Source of the DNA: CAJAQL01 sp964442965
GTDB taxonomy: Bacteria; Patescibacteriota; Minisyncoccia; UBA6257; 2-01-FULL-56-20
Length of the DNA: 64,000 bases
Direction: 5' to 3'
Assembly (NCBI GenBank): GCA_964442965.1
Contig: CAYUBE010000001.1
Coordinates: 4,759-68,758 of the forward strand
Each line of letters starts with the position of its first letter. Within the stretch, counting starts at the first letter, position 1. A model generated the notes under the pieces. The model was given only the letters and a program-made list of their open reading frames with translations. It was not told where the DNA came from and searched no databases. Shown piece by piece: positions 7,642 through 15,382 of this stretch. Both the position numbers and the translations under genes were made by a program.

Positions 7642-7841
7642 GTCATACAGCTCGAGGAGAGTGCCTCCTTGAGCTTGGTGTGTTCAATACTGCATGTGTG
7701 GATGTCAGTGTGCATAGGATTTCGGATTTTCCAGCACTTTTTGGAGTGCGGGGCTGGTTTGATAGTATTCCCAGAAGTCGGAAAGGTAGCGTTTCAGGCG
7801 GTTCGACGTTTCGCCCCGTCTGTCCACGCGGGCGCAAACCA
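7642..7841. other. Junction between the element and housekeeping genes
   Basis: 200 bp with no convincing gene. It should contain the promoter of the minus-strand element operon and the right end of the element. The plus frame of the downstream gene stays open back to 7680, but the encoded residues are not protein-like. I found no copy of the tRNA-like sequence here. Confidence 0.4.
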
Positions 7842-8432
7842 ATGATCTTCATTAATGAATTGTTACCGAATCCGGTTGGGGCAGATGCAAAAGGGGAATT
7901 TATAGAGCTTTGGAATAACGGTACTGCACCGGTGAATTTGAATGGTTGGATTTTGCGCACGGATGCGAAAAAAAGATTCAAACTTTCGGGAATGATTGAC
8001 CCCAACGGATATTTGCTTTTACCGAGAAGCGAAACAAAGCTCTCGCTTAAAAATACGGACGGCAAGATTTTTCTTTATGATGCTGTCGGAGCGCAGGTAG
8101 ACCAGTCCGCTTTTGACGGAAGCGCGCCGGAAGGGGAAAGCTTCAACCGTGTTGGTTACCGGGCGGATGCAAACTCTGCCGCAATTCAGCAGTTTGTTTG
8201 GGGCAAACCGACGCCCGGGACGAAGAACGGCGTCGCTGCGGAAACGAACATTTCTGAAGCATATTATCGGACGGGAATTTCTTTGAACAGCTATAGCCTG
8301 AACGGAGTCTCTGTCGCTGGCCTTTCTTTGTTCACGGGGATGATTTTCGCGGCGATTTTATGGTACGCTATGAAGCGTGACAAATATATTGCACAGCTTT
8401 TCTTCGGAGGAGACGAAGACTTTCGGCGCTGA
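7842..8432 (+). CDS. Lamin-tail-domain protein with C-terminal membrane anchor, apparently lacking a signal peptide
   Basis: A 196-residue protein beginning MIFINELLPNPVG. Residues 1 to about 110 form a lamin tail domain (LTD: INELLPNP, FIELWNNG, GWILRT, GYLLLPRS). A Thr/Asn-rich linker follows and a hydrophobic helix near residues 165-187 (VAGLSLFTGMIFAAILW) ends in a basic tail. Related proteins normally carry an N-terminal signal peptide, which is absent here; the gene begins just right of the integrated element, so its 5' end may have been lost. The 3' end overlaps tsaE by 56 bp. Confidence 0.65.
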   Translation: MIFINELLPNPVGADAKGEFIELWNNGTAPVNLNGWILRTDAKKRFKLSGMIDPNGYLLLPRSETKLSLKNTDGKIFLYDAVGAQVDQSAFDGSAPEGESFNRVGYRADANSAAIQQFVWGKPTPGTKNGVAAETNISEAYYRTGISLNSYSLNGVSVAGLSLFTGMIFAAILWYAMKRDKYIAQLFFGGDEDFRR

Positions 8433-8889
8433 AATGGCCGAGTCTTTAATCGCTCATCGCTTAGCGCAAAGCGCTCGTGCGCTTGTCATTGCTCTCCGCG
8501 GCGATCTCGGCGCGGGAAAGACGACGTTCACGCAGGGGTTTTTCCGCGGGCTTGGCATAAAGCGCAACCCGATCAGTCCGACGTTCGTGATCATGCGGAG
8601 ATATAGAGTCGCAAAGCGCCCCGCCTTCGCCAGGGCTTCGGCGGGCAAGAAATTGCAAATCGCTAATTGTTTTACTGATATTTATCATTTCGACGCCTAT
8701 CGGTTGAAGAAGATAGAAGATGTAGCTGTCTTGGAAATTGATCGTATCCTGGCGGATCCTAAAAATATTATTCTTATCGAATGGCCGGAACGGATAAAAA
8801 AAATTCTGCCGCGCGGGGCGGTTTGGTTCGAGTTCAAATATGGGAAGCAAGAGAACGAGCGGATGATCCGAATGAAAAAGCCTATATGA
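8377..8889 (+). CDS. tsaE: tRNA threonylcarbamoyladenosine biosynthesis ATPase TsaE, with repeat insertion
   Basis: TsaE is the ATPase of the TsaBDE complex that makes t6A37 in ANN-decoding tRNAs. Walker A (GDLGAGKTT) is at residues 42-50, SPTFVIMRRY is the conserved switch region, and YHFDAYRL and LIEWPERI follow. Residues about 79-98 (AKRPAFARASAGKKLQIANC) replace a normally very short loop; the DNA there forms an inverted repeat (CCCGCC with GGCGGG) and looks like an in-frame repeat insertion. The start is GTG, inside the end of the preceding gene. The 3' end overlaps rel (convergent) by 8 bp. Confidence 0.93.
   Translation: MTNILHSFSSEETKTFGAEMAESLIAHRLAQSARALVIALRGDLGAGKTTFTQGFFRGLGIKRNPISPTFVIMRRYRVAKRPAFARASAGKKLQIANCFTDIYHFDAYRLKKIEDVAVLEIDRILADPKNIILIEWPERIKKILPRGAVWFEFKYGKQENERMIRMKKPI
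8611..8670 (+). repeat. In-frame repeat insertion inside tsaE
   Basis: CCCGCC and GGCGGG arms around TTCGCCAGGGCTTC (about 8620-8645), followed by TTGCAAATCGC, a word that recurs inside folD (35480-35490). It encodes about 20 residues absent from typical TsaE. Confidence 0.5.
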
Positions 8890-10597
8890 GGTGATAACTC
8901 ACCTCCTTTACTCCTGGGATGGCCTTGAGCTTCACGATCAATTTTTCTATTTTCGCTCTTTCCGTTGTCTGGATCTCAACTTTGTCGAACGGATAGCGGT
9001 TGCCTTTGGGGTTATCGGAATGGAAACTCAGGATGTTCGCATGGTTGCGGGCGATGGTCGCTGAAATGTCTTTAATGAGGCCGACGCGGTCTTCGACCGC
9101 GATCTTGAGTTCGGCGCGCGCCGGTCCCCGTTCTTTTTGAGGGAATCTGTTTTTTGATCGGAGTGCGGTGCGGATATGGTCGCGGGCGATCGCGGTCTTT
9201 GCAAATCGGAGCCAGTCCTCCGACGGTTTCTTTCCTTTTTGCGTGAGAATTTGGACGACATCGCCCGATTTCAATTTATGGTCGAGCGGAACGAGCGCGC
9301 CGTTCACTTTCGCGCCGGTACAGGTGTCGCCGATTTCAGTATGAACGTGATAAGCAAAGTCCACGGGCGTTGATTCTGCCGGCAGATCGACGACGTCGCC
9401 GCGCGGCGACACGGCGAAGATCCGGTGCTGGAAGAAATCTACCTTCATTGCCTGGAGCATTTCCGCGGCATCCGTTGTCTGCCCCGAGAAATGATCCTGC
9501 CATGTTCTGAGTTGTTGGACCCAGGTCAATTCCTCGGCGAGTTTTTTTCCGGATATCTTGCTTCCTCCTTTTTCTTTGTAGAGCCAGTGCGCGGCAACGC
9601 CGTATTGGTCCTCGTCATGCATCTCCTTCGTCCGTATTTGTATCTCTATGGTCTTATCTTCCGGTCCGATAACGGTTGTGTGCAGGCTCCGGTATCCATT
9701 CGGTTTCGGCATGGCGATATAGTCCTTGATGCGCCGCGGCGCTGGAGGCCACGTTTCATGGATGACGCCGAGGGTCGCATAACATTCTGGAATAGTGGCG
9801 ACAATGACGCGCAGGGCGACCATGTCATAAATCCTGCCCATCTCCATGTTCCGTCGCAGGAGTTTTTTATAGAGGCTGCTGTATCGTTTCGCGCGAACTT
9901 CGATCTTGAGGGGCGTGATGTCGTGCTCGCGAAGGACCCGCTCCACGTCCGGTTTTACGGTTTCAAGGTAAGCGAGCCGGGTTTCATATTGTTCCTTGGT
10001 ATTCGTGATGAGCCACGCATATTCTTTCGGATAGAGAAAAGGAAAGGCGAGATCCTGGAGTTCTCCCGAGAGGTTGTACATGCCGAGGCGGTATGCGAGA
10101 GGTGCATAGATCTCATCGGTCTCGAGTGCTATCCGTTTCTGTTTGGCGGGCGGCAGGGCCGCGAGTGTGGCCATGTTGTGCAGCCGGTCGGCGAGTTTAA
10201 TGAATACGACGCGCAGATCCTCGGAGAGGGCGATGACCATTCTCCGCAGGTTTTCCGCCTGATCTTTTGCATCGTGTTTCCTCGCCTTCTCGCCGCGATA
10301 TTTAAAATGGCCGAGCTTCGTCACGCCGTTGACGAGGAACGCGACTTCGTCGCCAAATTCTTTTTTAATGGCCTCGATCGGTGTGCCGGTGTCCTCGATG
10401 GTGTCGTGGAGTAATCCGGCCGCGATAGTTGCGTCGTCCATGTGCCAGGAAGCGAGCGTCTCGGCCGTGGCGAGAGGATGATTGAAATACGGCCCGCCGC
10501 TTTTCCGCGTCTGCCCGCGGTGCGCTTTTTCCGCAAATGCGAGTGCTCGCGCGACAAGGCCGTTGGGATTCTGTTTGATGAGGTCGGCAATCGGCAT
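8882..10597 (-). CDS. rel: Bifunctional (p)ppGpp synthetase/hydrolase (Rel/SpoT family)
   Basis: A 571-residue long RSH enzyme that makes and degrades the stringent-response alarmone. The HD hydrolase domain is intact (H-D at residues 64-65 in LLHDTIEDT, DRLHNM further on). The synthetase domain follows (RIYDMVALRVI, NGYRSLHTTV), then a TGS domain (FAVSPRGDVVDLP) and a C-terminal ACT domain (LKIAVEDRVGLIKDIS). It is shorter than the roughly 700-740 residues of E. coli RelA/SpoT because the helical and zinc-finger parts are reduced. CATACT ends 6 nt before the ATG. It converges on tsaE. Confidence 0.95.
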   Translation of the reverse strand: MPIADLIKQNPNGLVARALAFAEKAHRGQTRKSGGPYFNHPLATAETLASWHMDDATIAAGLLHDTIEDTGTPIEAIKKEFGDEVAFLVNGVTKLGHFKYRGEKARKHDAKDQAENLRRMVIALSEDLRVVFIKLADRLHNMATLAALPPAKQKRIALETDEIYAPLAYRLGMYNLSGELQDLAFPFLYPKEYAWLITNTKEQYETRLAYLETVKPDVERVLREHDITPLKIEVRAKRYSSLYKKLLRRNMEMGRIYDMVALRVIVATIPECYATLGVIHETWPPAPRRIKDYIAMPKPNGYRSLHTTVIGPEDKTIEIQIRTKEMHDEDQYGVAAHWLYKEKGGSKISGKKLAEELTWVQQLRTWQDHFSGQTTDAAEMLQAMKVDFFQHRIFAVSPRGDVVDLPAESTPVDFAYHVHTEIGDTCTGAKVNGALVPLDHKLKSGDVVQILTQKGKKPSEDWLRFAKTAIARDHIRTALRSKNRFPQKERGPARAELKIAVEDRVGLIKDISATIARNHANILSFHSDNPKGNRYPFDKVEIQTTERAKIEKLIVKLKAIPGVKEVSYHLI

Positions 10598-10614
10598 ACC
10601 GTAAGTATGCTATG

Positions 10615-10648
10615 AAAAAGCCGTCCCGCCAAGGCGGGACGGCTTTTT
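10615..10648 (-). terminator. Strong bidirectional terminator between topA and rel
   Basis: A perfect 16-bp stem (AAAAAGCCGTCCCGCC with its complement), flanked by T runs on both strands. It should stop topA/dprA transcripts before rel. Confidence 0.85.
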
Positions 10649-10657
10649 CTATTAGAG

Positions 10658-10810
10658 GAAACCCCGGGCGAGGGCCATTGAAAACGGGTATACTGTGGTT
10701 ATCTCACGCCCGAGCCCGGGGATGAATCAATCCCGGAGCGCAGCGGAGGCATGTTGCGTCAGACGTAGTTCAAAGGAAGCCCCGGGTGGAGCAGAGCGGA
10801 ACCCGGGGAG
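10658..10810. repeat. GC-rich inverted repeats between rel and topA
   Basis: Two nested pairs occur in 150 bp: CCCCGGGC with GCCCGGGG (about 10658-10722) and CCCCGGGT (10780-10787) with ACCCGGGG (10801-10808). No gene is seen. The second hairpin directly follows the topA stop and could be a transcript end. Confidence 0.5.
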
Positions 10811-10818
10811 GATGTCAC

Positions 10819-13071
10819 TCACTTCGATATTTTTTTCTTTTCTTTGGGTGGATTTTCCTGCCACGCCTTGAATACTTCTTCAAGGTCGGCCTCGGATTCG
10901 GGCTTTTTACTCATCAAGAATGTGCACGCGGGCCAGCGGTTGCAGGCATAGAACGGCCGTCCGCGGCCGCGCGATTTCTTTAAAACAATATCACCGATTT
11001 TACAGTTCGGACATTTGAAGCCGGTTTTATCCCAAATTTTTGAAACGCCTTTGCAGGTCGGATAGTCCACGCAACCGAGGAAGAATCCAAAACGGCCGCG
11101 CCGGACTTTCATCGGTTTGCCGCACATCGGACAGTACTCGTCTTTTGTTTTTTCTTCAAGTTCTTTTATCTGCGCTGCCTCTTCGGGCATCGGAAGCGTG
11201 ATCTTCATGCCTGGCTGGGGGCAGGCGAGGAATTTTCCCATCCGGCCGAATTTGATAATCATCATTTCGCCGGGATGCTCCGGGCAGGGGACATCGGAAA
11301 CCTCGATTTGTTTTTCGACCGTCGCTTCTTTTTCGGCGAGCTCCTTTTTGAAGGGGACATAGAATTCGCGGCAGACGTCGGTCCATTTCATTTTACCCTC
11401 CGCAACCTCGTCGAATTCCTCTTCGATGCGGGAAGTAAATTTGATGTCAACGATCTCCGGAAAGTTTTCGACAAGGAGATCGTTCACGAGCGTGCCGATT
11501 TCGGTTGGCTGGTATTTCTTTTCAATCTTTTCTACATAGCCGCGGTCCTGGATGGTCGAGAGCGTCGGCGCATAGGTGGATGGCCGGCCGATACCTTCTG
11601 ATTCGAGGGCTTTTACGAGTGTCGCGTCCGTATAGCGGGCGGGCGGTTCTGTAAAATGTTGCAGGGGCAGAATTTCTTCGAGCGAGAGCGGTTGGCCGAT
11701 ATCGAGTTTTGGTAATTTCCCTTCGATCTCATTCGCCGTGTCATCGTCGCGGCCTTCGGTATAAACACGGATGAAGCCGTCGAATTTTACGGTTTGGCCA
11801 TTCGCGCGGAAAGTATAGGAACTGGCCACTAGGGACTGGCCACTAGGGATTTCATTTTTCCTGTTGGCTGGTGGCAAATGGCTAGTGGCTATATCGACCG
11901 CCGTCTGTTCAAGTAAAGCTTCCTTCATCTGTGAGGCGATTGTGCGTTTCCATATGAGATCATAGAGACGAATGCTGTTTCTGTCCTTGATGCCGAGCGA
12001 CCCCGCCGAGGCCGCCGCAAGGTTTGTTGGGCGTATTGCTTCATGCGCTTCCTGCGCGCCCTTACTTTTTGTAGCATAGCGGCGCGGCTCGGGGAGTGCG
12101 TAATCCGCACCGAATTCCTCCGTGATCACGGCGCGCGCTTGCGCGAGTGCGGACTCGGCGAGATTGACGCTGTCGGTTCTCATATAGGTGATGAAGCCGT
12201 TCTCGTAGAGATGCTGGGCAATCATCATGGTTTGTTTTGCCGAGAAGCCGAGCTTGCGGGCGGCTTCTTGTTGGAGCGTCGAGGTGGTGAATGGCGCCGA
12301 GGGATTGCGGCGGACATCTTTTACGGAGATGTCCTTGATATGAAATTTTGCATCACGGACGCCGTCCACGATTTTCTTCGCTTCGGCCTCGGTTGTGATG
12401 CCCATTTTACCGATTGCCTTTTCGTTGATCGCGGTAAGCGTGGCAGGGAAAGGAGTTTTAGCTTTCTCGGGCAAAAATTTTCCTTCAATCGTCCAATATT
12501 CCTCTTTATTGAATGCCTGGATCAGGCGCTCGCGTTCGACGACAAGGCGGACCGCGACGCTCTGCACGCGCCCGGCGGAAAGTCCATAGCGCACCTTACG
12601 CCAGAGAAAAGGGGAGAGTTCGTAGCCGACGAGGCGATCGAGGACGCGCCGTGCCTGCTGGGCGTCAACCAGGTTGATGTCAAGGTCTCGTGGATGTTCA
12701 AGCGCGCGAAGAATGGCATCCTTCGTGATTTCATGAAAAGCGATGCGTTCCGTCGGTTTCTCCTTTCCTTTTTTCTCAAGATCGAGCGCCTGGATCAGGT
12801 GCCAGGCAATCGCTTCCCCTTCGCGGTCTTCATCAGTCGCCAGAATGACACGCTTTGCTTTCTTCGCGAGTTTTTGGAGATTTGCGACGACCGGCTCCGC
12901 CTTTTTGGGAATGACATAGGTCGGTTCGAAATCGTGTTTCACGTCGATGCCGATCTTGCTCTTGGGCAGATCGCGAATATGGCCATACGACGATTCAACG
13001 ACAAAATCCTTGCCGACGAATTTGCCGATCGTTTTTGCCTTAGTGGGGGACTCAACAATAATGAGGTCCAT
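10819..13071 (-). CDS. topA: DNA topoisomerase I (type IA)
   Basis: A 750-residue enzyme that relaxes negative supercoils through a 5'-phosphotyrosine link. The Toprim domain has E7 and TDEDREGE (79-86); the active-site Tyr296 is in GFITYMRTDS. Three C-terminal zinc-binding modules follow (CPEH with CPQP, CPMC with CVDYPTC, CPNC with CNRWPAC). Residues about 396-416 are an unusual Ser/Pro/Asn-rich insertion encoded by a tandem repeat. It is in an operon with dprA (5-bp gap). Confidence 0.96.
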   Translation of the reverse strand: MDLIIVESPTKAKTIGKFVGKDFVVESSYGHIRDLPKSKIGIDVKHDFEPTYVIPKKAEPVVANLQKLAKKAKRVILATDEDREGEAIAWHLIQALDLEKKGKEKPTERIAFHEITKDAILRALEHPRDLDINLVDAQQARRVLDRLVGYELSPFLWRKVRYGLSAGRVQSVAVRLVVERERLIQAFNKEEYWTIEGKFLPEKAKTPFPATLTAINEKAIGKMGITTEAEAKKIVDGVRDAKFHIKDISVKDVRRNPSAPFTTSTLQQEAARKLGFSAKQTMMIAQHLYENGFITYMRTDSVNLAESALAQARAVITEEFGADYALPEPRRYATKSKGAQEAHEAIRPTNLAAASAGSLGIKDRNSIRLYDLIWKRTIASQMKEALLEQTAVDIATSHLPPANRKNEIPSGQSLVASSYTFRANGQTVKFDGFIRVYTEGRDDDTANEIEGKLPKLDIGQPLSLEEILPLQHFTEPPARYTDATLVKALESEGIGRPSTYAPTLSTIQDRGYVEKIEKKYQPTEIGTLVNDLLVENFPEIVDIKFTSRIEEEFDEVAEGKMKWTDVCREFYVPFKKELAEKEATVEKQIEVSDVPCPEHPGEMMIIKFGRMGKFLACPQPGMKITLPMPEEAAQIKELEEKTKDEYCPMCGKPMKVRRGRFGFFLGCVDYPTCKGVSKIWDKTGFKCPNCKIGDIVLKKSRGRGRPFYACNRWPACTFLMSKKPESEADLEEVFKAWQENPPKEKKKISK
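11824..11886 (-). repeat. In-frame repeat insertion inside topA
   Basis: ACTGGCCACTAGGGACTGGC begins a direct repeat of CTGGCCACTAGGGA (two copies, about 11821-11849), followed by a diverged inverted copy (GGCTAGTGGCTAT). The same word occurs in the spacer after pilB (63772-63802). Confidence 0.5.
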
Positions 13072-13076
13072 GGGGT

Positions 13077-14114
13077 TTAGTGTATCACATATCCCGCACC
13101 AATTTCGGTGATCACTCCTTTAATAAGGAGGAAGCTCAGGGTTTGGTTCGTGATATGGGGTTGAAGTTTAGTCGCCTCTGTTATTTTGTCAATGTCGGCC
13201 GGCGCTGAACAGGCTGCGAGAAACTCTAAAATGGCTTTCTCCTCTGGTGTCCCTGCAAATGTTGCGGCTGCCGTTCGTTCTCTTGCGATGCCGTACGATT
13301 CAAGGATATCTTCGGGTCGCGTGACGAGCTCCGCCCCCTGGCGAATGAGGCCGTGCGACCCTTTGAAGTTTGGATGCGCAATGGAGCCGGGCACGACAAA
13401 GACATCCCGATTTTGTTCGAGGGCGAACCGTGCCGTTGCGAGCGCTCCGGAGCGCTCCGGGGCTTCCACGACGAGTGTTCCTTTTGATAAGCCGCTTACA
13501 ATCCGGTTCCGTTCGAGAAATCTTGATGGATATGCCGGCATGTCCGGCGGGTATTCGGAGATGATGCCGCCTCCCTGAGCGAGAATCTTTTTTGCCAAGG
13601 GCTCGTTGTTCCGTGGGTAAACGTTCGCAAGGCCGCAGGCGAGTACGGCAAGGGTTGTACCGTTGGCATCAAGACATCCTTCGTGTGTGGCGGCATCAAT
13701 ACCGAATGCTAGGCCGCTCACGACGATGATTCCCGCGCGTGCGAATTCCGCGGCAAAACGCCGCGCGATATTTTTTCCATCGGGCGTCGCCCGCCGCGTA
13801 CCCACGATGGCGAGCGTCATTTGATCATTTTCTGGCAAAGCCCCTCTTATGTAGATACCAAATGGCGGATGGGGGATTTCCCTGAGAAGCTGAGGGAATC
13901 TTTCGTCTTCATAAAGTATGAGTTGGATATTCTGTCCGATGAGCTTTTTCCATTCTGCCTCCGGATCACAACCTCTGTTGCCATTGGACATTTTTTCATA
14001 TGCCTGTTTCCAGCTTACGCATCCGCGCCTCGCGCGCCGAACGGAAACGTAATCTCCGCCTGCGGTGAGGGTGACTGCGTGATGAAATATTTTCTCTTCC
14101 TCTTTGGGCACCAT
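13077..14114 (-). CDS. dprA: DNA processing protein DprA
   Basis: DprA binds incoming single-stranded DNA during transformation and loads RecA. This 345-residue protein has the Rossmann-like DprA domain: AIVGTRRATPDG, VVSGLAFGIDAATHEG, NVYPRNNEPLA, SEYPP, FLERNRIVSGLS, VVEAPERSGALATARFALEQ and GSHGLIRQGAELV. A C-terminal winged-helix domain follows (residues about 285-345). The promoter is leaderless-type (TGCTACCAT, 6 nt before the ATG). It precedes topA with a 5-bp gap. ComF, ComEC and pilus genes elsewhere in the window support a role in competence. Confidence 0.95.
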   Translation of the reverse strand: MVPKEEEKIFHHAVTLTAGGDYVSVRRARRGCVSWKQAYEKMSNGNRGCDPEAEWKKLIGQNIQLILYEDERFPQLLREIPHPPFGIYIRGALPENDQMTLAIVGTRRATPDGKNIARRFAAEFARAGIIVVSGLAFGIDAATHEGCLDANGTTLAVLACGLANVYPRNNEPLAKKILAQGGGIISEYPPDMPAYPSRFLERNRIVSGLSKGTLVVEAPERSGALATARFALEQNRDVFVVPGSIAHPNFKGSHGLIRQGAELVTRPEDILESYGIARERTAAATFAGTPEEKAILEFLAACSAPADIDKITEATKLQPHITNQTLSFLLIKGVITEIGAGYVIH

Positions 14115-14167
14115 TTGAAGATGGTAGCAAAACCAAGATTAAATTTTTCTAAAGGAAAAATTTTCTT

Positions 14168-14239
14168 TGGATCACTCGCACACAATAGGCAAAAATTTTA
14201 TTTTGCCTATTGTTCTGCTCATTACCAAAGATTAAAAAA
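14168..14239 (+). repeat. Palindromic repeat family A, copy 2
   Basis: Outer arms TCTTTGG and CCAAAGA, internal loop CTCGCA opposite TCTGCTC, inner stem ACAATAGGCAAAA with TTTTGCCTATTGT (14182-14194 with 14201-14213). Confidence 0.6.
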
Positions 14240-14247
14240 TCTTAAAA

Positions 14248-14324
14248 AGATTTTTTTAATTCGCTCGCAAAAAATGACTCCGTCACGGCAGGGTCATTTT
14301 TCTGCTCACTTCTGAAGGTAAAAA
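14248..14324 (+). repeat. Palindromic repeat family A, copy 3
   Basis: Outer arms GATTTTTT and AAAAAATC, internal loop CTCGCA opposite TCTGCTC, inner stem AAAAATGAC with GTCATTTTT (14270-14278 with 14293-14301). The stem sequence differs from copies 1 and 2 while the loop words are the same. Confidence 0.6.
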
Positions 14325-14353
14325 ATCCTGAAGGAAACGTCCTTCAAAATCAT

Positions 14354-15382
14354 TTATTTTTTGATGTGTTGCTGATGCAAAAGTCGTTCGTAGAGCGTCC
14401 GCATTTTTTCGCCGCAGGCCTCGAGGGACTGTTCTTTCACAACCCGTTCTTTCGCGCGTGCGGCGAGGAGATCGCGTTCTGGTTTGTTTTCAAGAAGCCG
14501 CGCGAGTTTCGGCACGAACTCGTTTTCGTTCTGCGCCATGAGGCAATCGCTCTCATTCGTAAAATAGCCGCGATAGGCACGCAGGTTACGCAGAAGCATT
14601 GGCACGCCAACCGAGGCGGCCTCAACGTTCGTCATGCCTTGGTTTTCTTCGTAGGAGGGGAAGATGTAAACATCAAGCGCATTGAATGCGGCGACGATAT
14701 CTTTTACGTATCCCGTGAAGATGACGTTCGGCGGAATGTTTTTCGGCAGAGGCTTTGCGAGGAGCGAGCTGTATATTTTTCCGAACCAGACGAATGTGTG
14801 CTGGGGAAATTCGCGGGCGAGGGCGATGAAGGTGTCAATGCCTTTGCGCGGAATAGCCAGCCCGACGGTTCCTGCGACGATTCCCTGAAGGTTGAATTCT
14901 GTCCGCGCCTCCTTGCGTTTCGCTTCGTCTTTTTTGAAAACATGAACATCAACGCCGTTTGAAACGGCAACCAGCTTGGCGACGGGAAGGCCATAGCTCA
15001 CCAATAGGGACTTCGTGTATTCGCTGGGGCAAAAGACGATATCGGCAAGACCGTAAGCGTAGGCGAGATAGTGTCGCATGAGAGGTGATACGAGTTTTCC
15101 GAACCAGAATACGCCGCGGATGTCTTCGGCGGTGACGTGCGACCAGATCGCGACCGGCATACCGCGCCTCCGCGCTTTGTGCATCAGGCGGAGCGAATTG
15201 AGCCATGGCGTGTTGATCTGGAGGATGTCGCACGACTCATCCCATGTTTCGACAAAATCGATGCCGCTTTGCAAGAGCACTTCTTTTTGGTTGCGATATG
15301 ACGAAAGAAGGCCGGTGCCGATGTTTCGGTAGAGCCGTCCGCCAACAACATGATACATTTCGAGATAGAGGCAGATCTTCAT
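14354..15382 (-). CDS. Glycosyltransferase family 4 (GT-B fold)
   Basis: A 342-residue GT-B enzyme. The C-terminal half holds the nucleotide-sugar site with PSYEENQGMTNVEA (EX7E motif, about residues 242-255) and GVPMLLRN. The N-terminal half lacks a signal peptide. It overlaps the preceding glycosyltransferase gene by 4 bp (ATGA). The pair resembles the tandem mono- and diglucosyl-diacylglycerol synthases of cell-wall-poor bacteria, so it may add the second sugar to a membrane glycolipid; this is inferred from pairing and similarity. Confidence 0.85.
   Translation of the reverse strand: MKICLYLEMYHVVGGRLYRNIGTGLLSSYRNQKEVLLQSGIDFVETWDESCDILQINTPWLNSLRLMHKARRRGMPVAIWSHVTAEDIRGVFWFGKLVSPLMRHYLAYAYGLADIVFCPSEYTKSLLVSYGLPVAKLVAVSNGVDVHVFKKDEAKRKEARTEFNLQGIVAGTVGLAIPRKGIDTFIALAREFPQHTFVWFGKIYSSLLAKPLPKNIPPNVIFTGYVKDIVAAFNALDVYIFPSYEENQGMTNVEAASVGVPMLLRNLRAYRGYFTNESDCLMAQNENEFVPKLARLLENKPERDLLAARAKERVVKEQSLEACGEKMRTLYERLLHQQHIKK

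Larger units (their letters stand above)
2055..7841. mobile_element. Putative small integrative element carrying a large serine recombinase
   Basis: A run of minus-strand accessory genes (recombinase, small upstream protein, MerR-like regulator, zinc-ribbon protein, membrane protein, small unknowns) lies between a damaged tRNA on the left and housekeeping genes on the right. The recombinase is at the left edge, where att sites of such elements normally lie. No terminase, capsid or replication gene is recognised, so it is a minimal, satellite-like or decayed element. The left edge at the tRNA is supported by the recombinase frame running into it. The right edge near 7.65-7.84 kb is a guess, because serine-recombinase att sites share only a very short core. 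Confidence 0.5.
14115..14353. other. Spacer filled with hairpins, upstream of dprA
   Basis: No gene. It contains AAATTTTTC/GAAAAATTT (about 14139-14161), then two tandem copies of palindromic repeat family A and several A/T-rich inverted repeats. The dprA promoter lies at 14121-14129. Confidence 0.7.

Noticed and set aside
7680..7841. Upstream extension of the lamin-tail protein
   Set aside because: The 54 extra residues have no signal peptide or hydrophobic stretch and are composed like the junction DNA.
9425..10414. 329-codon frame opposite rel
   Set aside because: Antisense shadow of a well-conserved gene with typical high-GC third-position bias; no motif.
12043..13080. 345-codon frame opposite topA
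   Set aside because: Antisense shadow of topA; no recognisable domain.
14115..14353. Possible CRISPR-like array in the hairpin-rich spacer
   Set aside because: The repeated units are palindromes with only short shared words and variable stems, not uniform repeats with unique spacers; no cas gene is present in the window.
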